64,000 bases of DNA from Hippasteria phrygiana. Its lineage: Eukaryota > Echinodermata > Asteroidea > Valvatida > Goniasteridae. The translations under genes and the position numbers were made by a program. Numbering within the stretch: position 1 is the stretch's first letter; each line of letters starts with the position of its first letter. The stretch is taken from NCBI GenBank assembly GCA_037893225.1, contig JAZGUH010000530.1, positions 62,001 to 126,000 of the forward strand, written 5' to 3'. Under the pieces are notes generated by a model. The model saw only the letters and a list, made by a program, of their open reading frames with translations. It was not told the DNA's origin and made no database searches. Shown in pieces: positions 13,301 through 26,781 of this stretch.

Positions 13301-14736
13301 GTCAAATTCCCTAGGGTATGACTTGCTTTACTCATTCATAATTGCATGAAATATAAACCAAATACAGTAATTTTGACATGTATGGATAGCTTAGATCTGG
13401 CGCTACATGTTGCAATCATCGGCGGCTTCCTAGATTTAAAACTTGTGGAGAAAATTCAAACCTCGCAATGTTTATTTTCTTTCCGGCCAACATCTGTGTG
13501 CATATTACCTTCTATTTATTGCTCCATGCCTGTCAAATTCCCTGGGGTATGGACTTGCTCTACTCATTCATAATTGCATGAAATATCAACCAAATACAGT
13601 AATTTTGACATGTATGGATAGCTTAGATCTGGCGCTACATGTTGCAATCATCGGCGGCTTCCTAGAGTTAAAACTTGTGGAGAAAATTCAAACCTCGCAA
13701 TGTTTATTTTCTTTCCGGCCAACATCTGTGTGCATATTACCTTCTATTTATTGCTCCATGCCTGTCAAATTCCCTAGGGTATGACTTGCTTTACTCATTC
13801 ATAATTGCATGAAATATAAACCAAATACAGTAATTTTGACATGTATGGATAGCTTAGATCTGGCGCTACATGTTGCAATTATCGGCGGCTTCTTAGAGTT
13901 AAAACTTGTGGAGAAAATTCAAACCTCGCAATGTTTATTTTCTTTCCGGCCAACATCTGTGTACATGTTACCGTCTATTTATTGCTCCATGCATGTCAAA
14001 TTCCCTGGGGTATGGACTTGCTTTACTCATTCATAATTGCATGAAATATCAACCAAATTCAGTAATTTTGACATGTATGGATAGCTTAGATCTGGCGCTA
14101 CATGTTGCAATTATCGGCGGCTTCTTAGAGTTAAAACTTGTGGAGAAAATTCAAACCTCGCAATGTTTATTTTCTTTCCGGCCAACATCTGTGTGCATAT
14201 TACCTTCTATTTATTGCTCCATGCCTGTCAAATTCCCTGGGGTATGGACTTGCTTTACTCATTCATAATTGCATGAAATATCAACCAAATTCAGTAATTT
14301 TGACATGTATGGATAGCTTAGATCTGGCGCTACATGTTGCAATTATCGGCGGCTTCTTAGAGTTAAAACTTGTGGAGAAAATTCAAACCTCGCAATGTTT
14401 ATTTTCTTTCCGGCCAACATCTGTGTACATGTTACCGTCTATTTATTGCTCCATGCATGTCAAATTCCCTGGGGTATGGACTTGCTTTACTCATTCATAA
14501 TTGCATGAAATATCAACCAAATTCAGTACTTTGGACATGTATCGATAGCTTAGATCTGGCGCTACATGTTGCAATTATCGGCGGCTTCTTAGAGTTAACA
14601 CTTGTGGAGAAAATTCAAACCTCGCAATGTTTATTTTCTTTCCGGCCAACATCTGTGTACATGTTACCGTCTATTTATTGCTCCATGCCTGTCAAATTCC
14701 CTGGGGTATGGACTTGCTTTACTCATTCATAATTGC
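10336..14736 (+). repeat. Higher-order repeat, 19-mer of 4401 bp, copy 1
   Basis: Monomers start at 10336, 10568, 10800, 11032, 11264, 11495, 11726, 11958, 12189, 12421, 12652, 12883, 13115, 13346, 13578, 13809, 14041, 14273 and 14505. Type order is 16-4-14-10-11-12-7-18-9-17-12-7-8-9-8-13-4-14-15. Type 16 carries a private T-to-A at monomer position 161 (10496), which makes it a handy phase marker for the unit. The second type 9 (13346) also carries 215C. Inside the unit the cassette 12-7-8/18-9 occurs twice, so the 19-mer was itself built by internal duplication. Confidence 0.95.
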
Positions 14737-17700
14737 ATGAAATATCAACCAAATTCAGTAATTTTGACATGTATGGATAGCTTAGATCTGGCGCTACATG
14801 TTGCAATTATCGGCGGCTTCTTAGAGTTAAAACTTGTGGAGAAAATTCAAACCTCGCAATGTTTATTTTCTTTCCGGCCAACATCTGTGTACATGTAACC
14901 GTCTATTTATTGCTCCATGCATGTCAAATTCCCTGGGGTATGGACTTGCTTTACTCATTCATAATTGCATGAAATATCAACCAAATTCAGTAATTTTGAC
15001 ATGTATGGATAGCTTAGATCTGGCGCTACATGTTGCAATTATCGGCGGCTTCTTAGAGTTAAAACTTGTGGAGAAAATTCAAACCTCGCAATGTTTATTT
15101 TCTTTCCGGCCAACATCTGTGTGCATATTACCTTCTATTTATTGCTCCATGCCTGTCAAATTCCCTGGGGTATGGACTTGCTTTACTCATTCATAATTGC
15201 ATGAAATATCAACCAAATTCAGTAATTTTGACATGTATGGATAGCTTAGATCTGGCGCTACATGTTGCAATTATCGGCGGCTTCTTAGAGTTAAAACTTG
15301 TGGAGAAAATTCAAACCTCGCAATGTTTATTTTCTTTCCGGCCAACATCTGTGTACATGTTACCGTCTATTTATTGCTCCATGCATGTCAAATTCCCTGG
15401 GGTATGGACTTGCTTTACTCATTCATAATTGCATGAAATATCAACCAAATTCAGTACTTTGGACATGTATCGATAGCTTAGATCTGGCGCTACATGTTGC
15501 AATTATCGGCGGCTTCTTAGAGTTAACACTTGTGGAGAAAATTCAAACCTCGCAATGTTTATTTTCTTTCCGGCCAACATCTGTGTACATGTTACCGTCT
15601 ATTTATTGCTCCATGCATGTCAAATTCCCTGGGGTATGGACTTGCTTTACTCATTCATAATTGCATGAAATATCAACCAAATTCAGTACTTTGGACATGT
15701 ATCGATAGCTTAGATCTGGCGCTACATGTTGCAATTATCGGCGGCTTCTTAGAGTTAACACTTGTGGAGAAAATTCAAACCTCGCAATGTTTATTTTCTT
15801 TCCGGCCAACATCTGTGTACAGATTACCTTTTATTTATTGCTCCATGCCTGTCAAATTCCCTAGGGTATGACTTGCTTTACTCATTCATAATTGCATGAA
15901 ATATCAACCAAATTCAGTAATTTTGACATGTATGGATAGCTTAGATCTGGCGCTACATGTTGCAATTATCGGCGGCTTCTTAGAGTTAAAACTTGTGGAG
16001 AAAATTCAAACCTCGCAATGTTTATTTTCTTCCCGGCCACCATCTGTGTGCAGATTACCTTTTATTTATTGCTCCATGCCTGTCAAATTCCCTAGGGTAT
16101 GACTTGCTTTACTCATTCATAATTGCATGAAATATCAACCAAATTCAGTAATTTTGACATGTATGGATAGCTTAGATCTGGCGCTACATGTTGCAATCAT
16201 CGGCGGCTTCTTAGAGTTAAAACTTGTGGAGAAAATTCAAACCTCGCAATGTTTATTTTCTTTCCGGCCAACATCTGTGTGCATATTACCTTCTATTTAT
16301 TGCTCCATGCCTGTCAAATTCCCTGGGGTATGGACTTGCTCTACTCATTCATAATTGCATGAAATATCAACCAAATACAGTAATTTTGACATGTATGGAT
16401 AGCTTAGATCTGGCGCTACATGTTGCAATCATCGGCGGCTTCCTAGAGTTAAAACTTGTGGAGAAAATTCAAACCTCGCAATGTTTATTTTCTTTCCGGC
16501 CAACATCTGTGTGCAGATTACCTTCTATTTATTGCTCCATGCCTGTCAAATTCCCTAGGGTATGACTTGCTTTACTCATTCATAATTGCATGAAATATAA
16601 ACCAAATACAGTAATTTTGACATGTATGGATAGCTTAGATCTGGCGCTACATGTTGCAATCATCGGCGGCTTCCTAGATTTAAAACTTGTGGAGAAAATT
16701 CAAACCTCGCAATGTTTATTTTCTTTCCGGCCAACATCTGTGTGCATATTACCTTCTATTTATTGCTCCATGCCTGTCAAATTCCCTGGGGTATGGACTT
16801 GCTTTACTCATTCATAATTGCATGAAATATCAACCAAATTCAGTAATTTTGACATGTATGGATAGCTTAGATCTGGCGCTACATGTTGCAATTATCGGCG
16901 GCTTCTTAGAGTTAAAACTTGTGGAGAAAATTCAAACCTCGCAATGTTTATTTTCTTTCCGGCCAACATCTGTGTACATGTTACCGTCTATTTATTGCTC
17001 CATGCATGTCAAATTCCCTAGGGTATGACTTGCTTTACTCATTCATAATTGCATGAAATATCAACCAAATTCAGTAATTTTGACATGTATGGATAGCTTA
17101 GATCTGGCGCTACATGTTGCAATTATCGGCGGCTTCTTAGAGTTAAAACTTGTGGAGAAAATTCAAACCTCGCAATGTTTATTTTCTTCCCGGCCACCAT
17201 CTGTGTGCAGATTACCTTTTATTTATTGCTCCATGCCTGTCAAATTCCCTAGGGTATGACTTGCTTTACTCATTCATAATTGCATGAAATATCAACCAAA
17301 TTCAGTAATTTTGACATGTATGGATAGCTTAGATCTGGCGCTACATGTTGCAATCATCGGCGGCTTCTTAGAGTTAAAACTTGTGGAGAAAATTCAAACC
17401 TCGCAATGTTTATTTTCTTTCCGGCCAACATCTGTGTGCATATTACCTTCTATTTATTGCTCCATGCCTGTCAAATTCCCTGGGGTATGGACTTGCTCTA
17501 CTCATTCATAATTGCATGAAATATCAACCAAATACAGTAATTTTGACATGTATGGATAGCTTAGATCTGGCGCTACATGTTGCAATCATCGGCGGCTTCC
17601 TAGAGTTAAAACTTGTGGAGAAAATTCAAACCTCGCAATGTTTATTTTCTTTCCGGCCAACATCTGTGTGCATATTACCTTCTATTTATTGCTCCATGCC

Positions 17701-19137
17701 TGTCAAATTCCCTAGGGTATGACTTGCTTTACTCATTCATAATTGCATGAAATATAAACCAAATACAGTAATTTTGACATGTATGGATAGCTTAGATCTG
17801 GCGCTACATGTTGCAATCATCGGCGGCTTCCTAGATTTAAAACTTGTGGAGAAAATTCAAACCTCGCAATGTTTATTTTCTTTCCGGCCAACATCTGTGT
17901 GCATATTACCTTCTATTTATTGCTCCATGCCTGTCAAATTCCCTGGGGTATGGACTTGCTCTACTCATTCATAATTGCATGAAATATCAACCAAATACAG
18001 TAATTTTGACATGTATGGATAGCTTAGATCTGGCGCTACATGTTGCAATCATCGGCGGCTTCCTAGAGTTAAAACTTGTGGAGAAAATTCAAACCTCGCA
18101 ATGTTTATTTTCTTTCCGGCCAACATCTGTGTGCATATTACCTTCTATTTATTGCTCCATGCCTGTCAAATTCCCTAGGGTATGACTTGCTTTACTCATT
18201 CATAATTGCATGAAATATAAACCAAATACAGTAATTTTGACATGTATGGATAGCTTAGATCTGGCGCTACATGTTGCAATTATCGGCGGCTTCTTAGAGT
18301 TAAAACTTGTGGAGAAAATTCAAACCTCGCAATGTTTATTTTCTTTCCGGCCAACATCTGTGTACATGTTACCGTCTATTTATTGCTCCATGCATGTCAA
18401 ATTCCCTGGGGTATGGACTTGCTTTACTCATTCATAATTGCATGAAATATCAACCAAATTCAGTAATTTTGACATGTATGGATAGCTTAGATCTGGCGCT
18501 ACATGTTGCAATTATCGGCGGCTTCTTAGAGTTAAAACTTGTGGAGAAAATTCAAACCTCGCAATGTTTATTTTCTTTCCGGCCAACATCTGTGTGCATA
18601 TTACCTTCTATTTATTGCTCCATGCCTGTCAAATTCCCTGGGGTATGGACTTGCTTTACTCATTCATAATTGCATGAAATATCAACCAAATTCAGTAATT
18701 TTGACATGTATGGATAGCTTAGATCTGGCGCTACATGTTGCAATTATCGGCGGCTTCTTAGAGTTAAAACTTGTGGAGAAAATTCAAACCTCGCAATGTT
18801 TATTTTCTTTCCGGCCAACATCTGTGTACATGTTACCGTCTATTTATTGCTCCATGCATGTCAAATTCCCTGGGGTATGGACTTGCTTTACTCATTCATA
18901 ATTGCATGAAATATCAACCAAATTCAGTACTTTGGACATGTATCGATAGCTTAGATCTGGCGCTACATGTTGCAATTATCGGCGGCTTCTTAGAGTTAAC
19001 ACTTGTGGAGAAAATTCAAACCTCGCAATGTTTATTTTCTTTCCGGCCAACATCTGTGTACATGTTACCGTCTATTTATTGCTCCATGCCTGTCAAATTC
19101 CCTGGGGTATGGACTTGCTTTACTCATTCATAATTGC
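14737..19137 (+). repeat. Higher-order repeat, 19-mer of 4401 bp, copy 2
   Basis: Monomers start at 14737, 14969, 15201, 15433, 15665, 15896, 16127, 16359, 16590, 16822, 17053, 17284, 17516, 17747, 17979, 18210, 18442, 18674 and 18906. The 19-type order is the same as in 10336-14736, each monomer offset by exactly 4401 bp. The 161A marker recurs in 14737-14968. Copy 1 has at least one private change that copy 2 lacks, a C in place of T near 10755 in its type 4 monomer. Confidence 0.95.
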
Positions 19138-20528
19138 ATGAAATATCAACCAAATTCAGTAATTTTGACATGTATGGATAGCTTAGATCTGGCGCTACAT
19201 GTTGCAATTATCGGCGGCTTCTTAGAGTTAAAACTTGTGGAGAAAATTCAAACCTCGCAATGTTTATTTTCTTTCCGGCCAACATCTGTGTACATGTAAC
19301 CGTCTATTTATTGCTCCATGCATGTCAAATTCCCTGGGGTATGGACTTGCTTTACTCATTCATAATTGCATGAAATATCAACCAAATACAGTAATTTTGA
19401 CATGTATGGATAGCTTAGATCTGGCGCTACATGTTGCAATCATCGGCGGCTTCCTAGAGTTAAAACTTGTGGAGAAAATTCAAACCTCGCAATGTTTATT
19501 TTCTTTCCGGCCAACATCTGTGTGCATATTACCTTCTATTTATTGCTCCATGCCTGTCAAATTCCCTAGGGTATGACTTGCTTTACTCATTCATAATTGC
19601 ATGAAATATAAACCAAATACAGTAATTTTGACATGTATGGATAGCTTAGATCTGGCGCTACATGTTGCAATTATCGGCGGCTTCTTAGAGTTAAAACTTG
19701 TGGAGAAAATTCAAACCTCGCAATGTTTATTTTCTTTCCGGCCAACATCTGTGTACATGTTACCGTCTATTTATTGCTCCATGCATGTCAAATTCCCTGG
19801 GGTATGGACTTGCTTTACTCATTCATAATTGCATGAAATATCAACCAAATTCAGTAATTTTGACATGTATGGATAGCTTAGATCTGGCGCTACATGTTGC
19901 AATTATCGGCGGCTTCTTAGAGTTAAAACTTGTGGAGAAAATTCAAACCTCGCAATGTTTATTTTCTTTCCGGCCAACATCTGTGTGCATATTACCTTCT
20001 ATTTATTGCTCCATGCCTGTCAAATTCCCTGGGGTATGGACTTGCTTTACTCATTCATAATTGCATGAAATATCAACCAAATTCAGTAATTTTGACATGT
20101 ATGGATAGCTTAGATCTGGCGCTACATGTTGCAATTATCGGCGGCTTCTTAGAGTTAAAACTTGTGGAGAAAATTCAAACCTCGCAATGTTTATTTTCTT
20201 TCCGGCCAACATCTGTGTACATGTTACCGTCTATTTATTGCTCCATGCATGTCAAATTCCCTGGGGTATGGACTTGCTTTACTCATTCATAATTGCATGA
20301 AATATCAACCAAATTCAGTACTTTGGACATGTATCGATAGCTTAGATCTGGCGCTACATGTTGCAATTATCGGCGGCTTCTTAGAGTTAACACTTGTGGA
20401 GAAAATTCAAACCTCGCAATGTTTATTTTCTTTCCGGCCAACATCTGTGTACATGTTACCGTCTATTTATTGCTCCATGCCTGTCAAATTCCCTGGGGTA
20501 TGGACTTGCTTTACTCATTCATAATTGC
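19138..20528 (+). repeat. Deleted form of the 19-mer, 6 monomers, 1391 bp
   Basis: Monomers start at 19138, 19370, 19601, 19833, 20065 and 20297, with type order 16-8-13-4-14-15. This equals the 4401-bp unit with monomers 2 to 14 removed (3010 bp, thirteen whole monomers), so that marker type 16 joins the late type 8 directly. Lengths agree exactly: 4401 minus 3010 is 1391. The register stays intact, as expected for unequal crossover at homologous points of two monomers. Confidence 0.94.
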
Positions 20529-22613
20529 ATGAAATATCAACCAAATTCAGTAATTTTGACATGTATGGATAGCTTAGATCTGGCGCTACATGTTGCAATT
20601 ATCGGCGGCTTCTTAGAGTTAAAACTTGTGGAGAAAATTCAAACCTCGCAATGTTTATTTTCTTTCCGGCCAACATCTGTGTACATGTAACCGTCTATTT
20701 ATTGCTCCATGCATGTCAAATTCCCTGGGGTATGGACTTGCTTTACTCATTCATAATTGCATGAAATATCAACCAAATTCAGTAATTTTGACATGTATGG
20801 ATAGCTTAGATCTGGCGCTACATGTTGCAATTATCGGCGGCTTCTTAGAGTTAAAACTTGTGGAGAAAATTCAAACCTCGCAATGTTTATTTTCTTTCCG
20901 GCCAACATCTGTGTGCATATTACCTTCTATTTATTGCTCCATGCCTGTCAAATTCCCTGGGGTATGGACTTGCTTTACTCATTCATAATTGCATGAAATA
21001 TCAACCAAATTCAGTAATTTTGACATGTATGGATAGCTTAGATCTGGCGCTACATGTTGCAATTATCGGCGGCTTCTTAGAGTTAAAACTTGTGGAGAAA
21101 ATTCAAACCTCGCAATGTTTATTTTCTTTCCGGCCAACATCTGTGTACATGTTACCGTCTATTTATTGCTCCATGCATGTCAAATTCCCTGGGGTATGGA
21201 CTTGCTTTACTCATTCATAATTGCATGAAATATCAACCAAATTCAGTACTTTGGACATGTATCGATAGCTTAGATCTGGCGCTACATGTTGCAATTATCG
21301 GCGGCTTCTTAGAGTTAACACTTGTGGAGAAAATTCAAACCTCGCAATGTTTATTTTCTTTCCGGCCAACATCTGTGTACATGTTACCGTCTATTTATTG
21401 CTCCATGCATGTCAAATTCCCTGGGGTATGGACTTGCTTTACTCATTCATAATTGCATGAAATATCAACCAAATTCAGTACTTTGGACATGTATCGATAG
21501 CTTAGATCTGGCGCTACATGTTGCAATTATCGGCGGCTTCTTAGAGTTAACACTTGTGGAGAAAATTCAAACCTCGCAATGTTTATTTTCTTTCCGGCCA
21601 ACATCTGTGTACAGATTACCTTTTATTTATTGCTCCATGCCTGTCAAATTCCCTAGGGTATGACTTGCTTTACTCATTCATAATTGCATGAAATATCAAC
21701 CAAATTCAGTAATTTTGACATGTATGGATAGCTTAGATCTGGCGCTACATGTTGCAATTATCGGCGGCTTCTTAGAGTTAAAACTTGTGGAGAAAATTCA
21801 AACCTCGCAATGTTTATTTTCTTCCCGGCCACCATCTGTGTGCAGATTACCTTTTATTTATTGCTCCATGCCTGTCAAATTCCCTAGGGTATGACTTGCT
21901 TTACTCATTCATAATTGCATGAAATATCAACCAAATTCAGTAATTTTGACATGTATGGATAGCTTAGATCTGGCGCTACATGTTGCAATCATCGGCGGCT
22001 TCTTAGAGTTAAAACTTGTGGAGAAAATTCAAACCTCGCAATGTTTATTTTCTTTCCGGCCAACATCTGTGTGCATATTACCTTCTATTTATTGCTCCAT
22101 GCCTGTCAAATTCCCTGGGGTATGGACTTGCTCTACTCATTCATAATTGCATGAAATATCAACCAAATACAGTAATTTTGACATGTATGGATAGCTTAGA
22201 TCTGGCGCTACATGTTGCAATCATCGGCGGCTTCCTAGATTTAAAACTTGTGGAGAAAATTCAAACCTCGCAATGTTTATTTTCTTTCCGGCCAACATCT
22301 GTGTGCAGATTACCTTCTATTTATTGCTCCATGCCTGTCAAATTCCCTAGGGTATGACTTGCTTTACTCATTCATAATTGCATGAAATATAAACCAAATA
22401 CAGTAATTTTGACATGTATGGATAGCTTAGATCTGGCGCTACATGTTGCAATCATCGGCGGCTTCCTAGATTTAAAACTTGTGGAGAAAATTCAAACCTC
22501 GCAATGTTTATTTTCTTTCCGGCCAACATCTGTGTGCATATTACCTTCTATTTATTGCTCCATGCCTGTCAAATTCCCTGGGGTATGGACTTGCTTTACT
22601 CATTCATAATTGC

Positions 22614-24465
22614 ATGAAATATCAACCAAATTCAGTAATTTTGACATGTATGGATAGCTTAGATCTGGCGCTACATGTTGCAATTATCGGCGGCTTCTTA
22701 GAGTTAAAACTTGTGGAGAAAATTCAAACCTCGCAATGTTTATTTTCTTTCCGGCCAACATCTGTGTACATGTTACCGTCTATTTATTGCTCCATGCATG
22801 TCAAATTCCCTAGGGTATGACTTGCTTTACTCATTCATAATTGCATGAAATATCAACCAAATTCAGTAATTTTGACATGTATGGATAGCTTAGATCTGGC
22901 GCTACATGTTGCAATTATCGGCGGCTTCTTAGAGTTAAAACTTGTGGAGAAAATTCAAACCTCGCAATGTTTATTTTCTTCCCGGCCACCATCTGTGTGC
23001 AGATTACCTTTTATTTATTGCTCCATGCCTGTCAAATTCCCTAGGGTATGACTTGCTTTACTCATTCATAATTGCATGAAATATCAACCAAATTCAGTAA
23101 TTTTGACATGTATGGATAGCTTAGATCTGGCGCTACATGTTGCAATCATCGGCGGCTTCTTAGAGTTAAAACTTGTGGAGAAAATTCAAACCTCGCAATG
23201 TTTATTTTCTTTCCGGCCAACATCTGTGTGCATATTACCTTCTATTTATTGCTCCATGCCTGTCAAATTCCCTGGGGTATGGACTTGCTCTACTCATTCA
23301 TAATTGCATGAAATATCAACCAAATACAGTAATTTTGACATGTATGGATAGCTTAGATCTGGCGCTACATGTTGCAATCATCGGCGGCTTCCTAGAGTTA
23401 AAACTTGTGGAGAAAATTCAAACCTCGCAATGTTTATTTTCTTTCCGGCCAACATCTGTGTGCATATTACCTTCTATTTATTGCTCCATGCCTGTCAAAT
23501 TCCCTAGGGTATGACTTGCTTTACTCATTCATAATTGCATGAAATATAAACCAAATACAGTAATTTTGACATGTATGGATAGCTTAGATCTGGCGCTACA
23601 TGTTGCAATCATCGGCGGCTTCCTAGATTTAAAACTTGTGGAGAAAATTCAAACCTCGCAATGTTTATTTTCTTTCCGGCCAACATCTGTGTGCATATTA
23701 CCTTCTATTTATTGCTCCATGCCTGTCAAATTCCCTGGGGTATGGACTTGCTCTACTCATTCATAATTGCATGAAATATCAACCAAATACAGTAATTTTG
23801 ACATGTATGGATAGCTTAGATCTGGCGCTACATGTTGCAATCATCGGCGGCTTCCTAGAGTTAAAACTTGTGGAGAAAATTCAAACCTCGCAATGTTTAT
23901 TTTCTTTCCGGCCAACATCTGTGTGCATATTACCTTCTATTTATTGCTCCATGCCTGTCAAATTCCCTAGGGTATGACTTGCTTTACTCATTCATAATTG
24001 CATGAAATATAAACCAAATACAGTAATTTTGACATGTATGGATAGCTTAGATCTGGCGCTACATGTTGCAATTATCGGCGGCTTCTTAGAGTTAAAACTT
24101 GTGGAGAAAATTCAAACCTCGCAATGTTTATTTTCTTTCCGGCCAACATCTGTGTACATGTTACCGTCTATTTATTGCTCCATGCATGTCAAATTCCCTG
24201 GGGTATGGACTTGCTTTACTCATTCATAATTGCATGAAATATCAACCAAATTCAGTAATTTTGACATGTATGGATAGCTTAGATCTGGCGCTACATGTTG
24301 CAATTATCGGCGGCTTCTTAGAGTTAAAACTTGTGGAGAAAATTCAAACCTCGCAATGTTTATTTTCTTTCCGGCCAACATCTGTGTGCATATTACCTTC
24401 TATTTATTGCTCCATGCCTGTCAAATTCCCTGGGGTATGGACTTGCTTTACTCATTCATAATTGC
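22614..24465 (+). repeat. Internal 8-mer duplication, 1852 bp, first copy
   Basis: Monomers start at 22614, 22845, 23076, 23308, 23539, 23771, 24002 and 24234, with types 17-12-7-8-9-8-13-4. The unmarked state is present: 139C in the type 12 monomer, 210T in the type 13 monomer and 199G in the last monomer. This is the ancestral-looking copy of the pair. Confidence 0.92.
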
Positions 24466-26317
24466 ATGAAATATCAACCAAATTCAGTAATTTTGACATG
24501 TATGGATAGCTTAGATCTGGCGCTACATGTTGCAATTATCGGCGGCTTCTTAGAGTTAAAACTTGTGGAGAAAATTCAAACCTCGCAATGTTTATTTTCT
24601 TTCCGGCCAACATCTGTGTACATGTTACCGTCTATTTATTGCTCCATGCATGTCAAATTCCCTAGGGTATGACTTGCTTTACTCATTCATAATTGCATGA
24701 AATATCAACCAAATTCAGTAATTTTGACATGTATGGATAGCTTAGATCTGGCGCTACATGTTGCAATTATCGGCGGCTTCTTAGAGTTAAAACTTGTGGA
24801 GAAAATTCAAACCTCGCAATGTTTATTTTCTTCCTGGCCACCATCTGTGTGCAGATTACCTTTTATTTATTGCTCCATGCCTGTCAAATTCCCTAGGGTA
24901 TGACTTGCTTTACTCATTCATAATTGCATGAAATATCAACCAAATTCAGTAATTTTGACATGTATGGATAGCTTAGATCTGGCGCTACATGTTGCAATCA
25001 TCGGCGGCTTCTTAGAGTTAAAACTTGTGGAGAAAATTCAAACCTCGCAATGTTTATTTTCTTTCCGGCCAACATCTGTGTGCATATTACCTTCTATTTA
25101 TTGCTCCATGCCTGTCAAATTCCCTGGGGTATGGACTTGCTCTACTCATTCATAATTGCATGAAATATCAACCAAATACAGTAATTTTGACATGTATGGA
25201 TAGCTTAGATCTGGCGCTACATGTTGCAATCATCGGCGGCTTCCTAGAGTTAAAACTTGTGGAGAAAATTCAAACCTCGCAATGTTTATTTTCTTTCCGG
25301 CCAACATCTGTGTGCATATTACCTTCTATTTATTGCTCCATGCCTGTCAAATTCCCTAGGGTATGACTTGCTTTACTCATTCATAATTGCATGAAATATA
25401 AACCAAATACAGTAATTTTGACATGTATGGATAGCTTAGATCTGGCGCTACATGTTGCAATCATCGGCGGCTTCCTAGATTTAAAACTTGTGGAGAAAAT
25501 TCAAACCTCGCAATGTTTATTTTCTTTCCGGCCAACATCTGTGTGCATATTACCTTCTATTTATTGCTCCATGCCTGTCAAATTCCCTGGGGTATGGACT
25601 TGCTCTACTCATTCATAATTGCATGAAATATCAACCAAATACAGTAATTTTGACATGTATGGATAGCTTAGATCTGGCGCTACATGTTGCAATCATCGGC
25701 GGCTTCCTAGAGTTAAAACTTGTGGAGAAAATTCAAACCTCGCAATGTTTATTTTCTTTCCGGCCAACATCTGTGTGCATATTACCTTCTATTTATTGCT
25801 CCATGCCTGTCAAATTCCCTAGGGTATGACTTGCTTTACTCATTCATAATTGCATGAAATATAAACCAAATACAGTAATTTTGACATGTATGGATAGCTT
25901 AGATCTGGCGCTACATGTTGCAATTATCGGCGGCTTCTTAGAGTTAAAACTTGTGGAGAAAATTCAAACCTCGCAATGTTTATTTTCTTTCCGGCCAACA
26001 TCTGTGTACATGTTACCGTCTATTTATTGCTCCATGCATGTCAAATTCCCTGGGGTATGGACCTGCTTTACTCATTCATAATTGCATGAAATATCAACCA
26101 AATTCAGTAATTTTGACATGTATGGATAGCTTAGATCTGGCGCTACATGTTGCAATTATCGGCGGCTTCTTAGAGTTAAAACTTGTGGAGAAAATTCAAA
26201 CCTCGCAATGTTTATTTTCTTTCCGGCCAACATCTGTGTGCATATTACCTTCTATTTATTGCTCCATGCCTGTCAAATTCCCTTGGGTATGGACTTGCTT
26301 TACTCATTCATAATTGC
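24466..26317 (+). repeat. Internal 8-mer duplication, 1852 bp, second copy with private markers
   Basis: Monomers start at 24466, 24697, 24928, 25160, 25391, 25623, 25854 and 26086, again types 17-12-7-8-9-8-13-4. Three private substitutions mark it: T at 24835 (ttcctggcc), C at 26063 (gacctgc) and T at 26284 (cccttggg). All three reappear exactly 6947 bp downstream, at 31782, 33010 and 33231. Confidence 0.93.
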
Positions 26318-26781
26318 ATGAAATATCAACCAAATTCAGTAATTTTGACATGTATGGATAGCTTAGATCTGGCGCTACATGTTGCAATTATCGGCGGCTT
26401 CTTAGAGTTAAAACTTGTGGAGAAAATTCAAACCTCGCAATGTTTATTTTCTTTCCGGCCAACATCTGTGTACATGTTACCGTCTATTTATTGCTCCATG
26501 CATGTCAAATTCCCTGGGGTATGGACTTGCTTTACTCATTCATAATTGCATGAAATATCAACCAAATTCAGTACTTTGGACATGTATCGATAGCTTAGAT
26601 CTGGCGCTACATGTTGCAATTATCGGCGGCTTCTTAGAGTTAACACTTGTGGAGAAAATTCAAACCTCGCAATGTTTATTTTCTTTCCGGCCAACATCTG
26701 TGTACATGTTACCGTCTATTTATTGCTCCATGCCTGTCAAATTCCCTGGGGTATGGACTTGCTTTACTCATTCATAATTGC

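Larger units (their letters stand above)
20529..26781 (+). repeat. Expanded form of the 19-mer, 27 monomers, 6253 bp
   Basis: Type order from 20529 is 16-4-14-10-11-12-7-18-9-17-12-7-8-9-8-13-4, then 17-12-7-8-9-8-13-4, then 14-15. This is the 4401-bp unit with an extra 8-monomer block of 1852 bp. The type 18 monomer at 22151 also has 90T, unlike its partners at 11958 and 16359. The second 8-monomer block carries three private substitutions that the first lacks. Confidence 0.94.
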
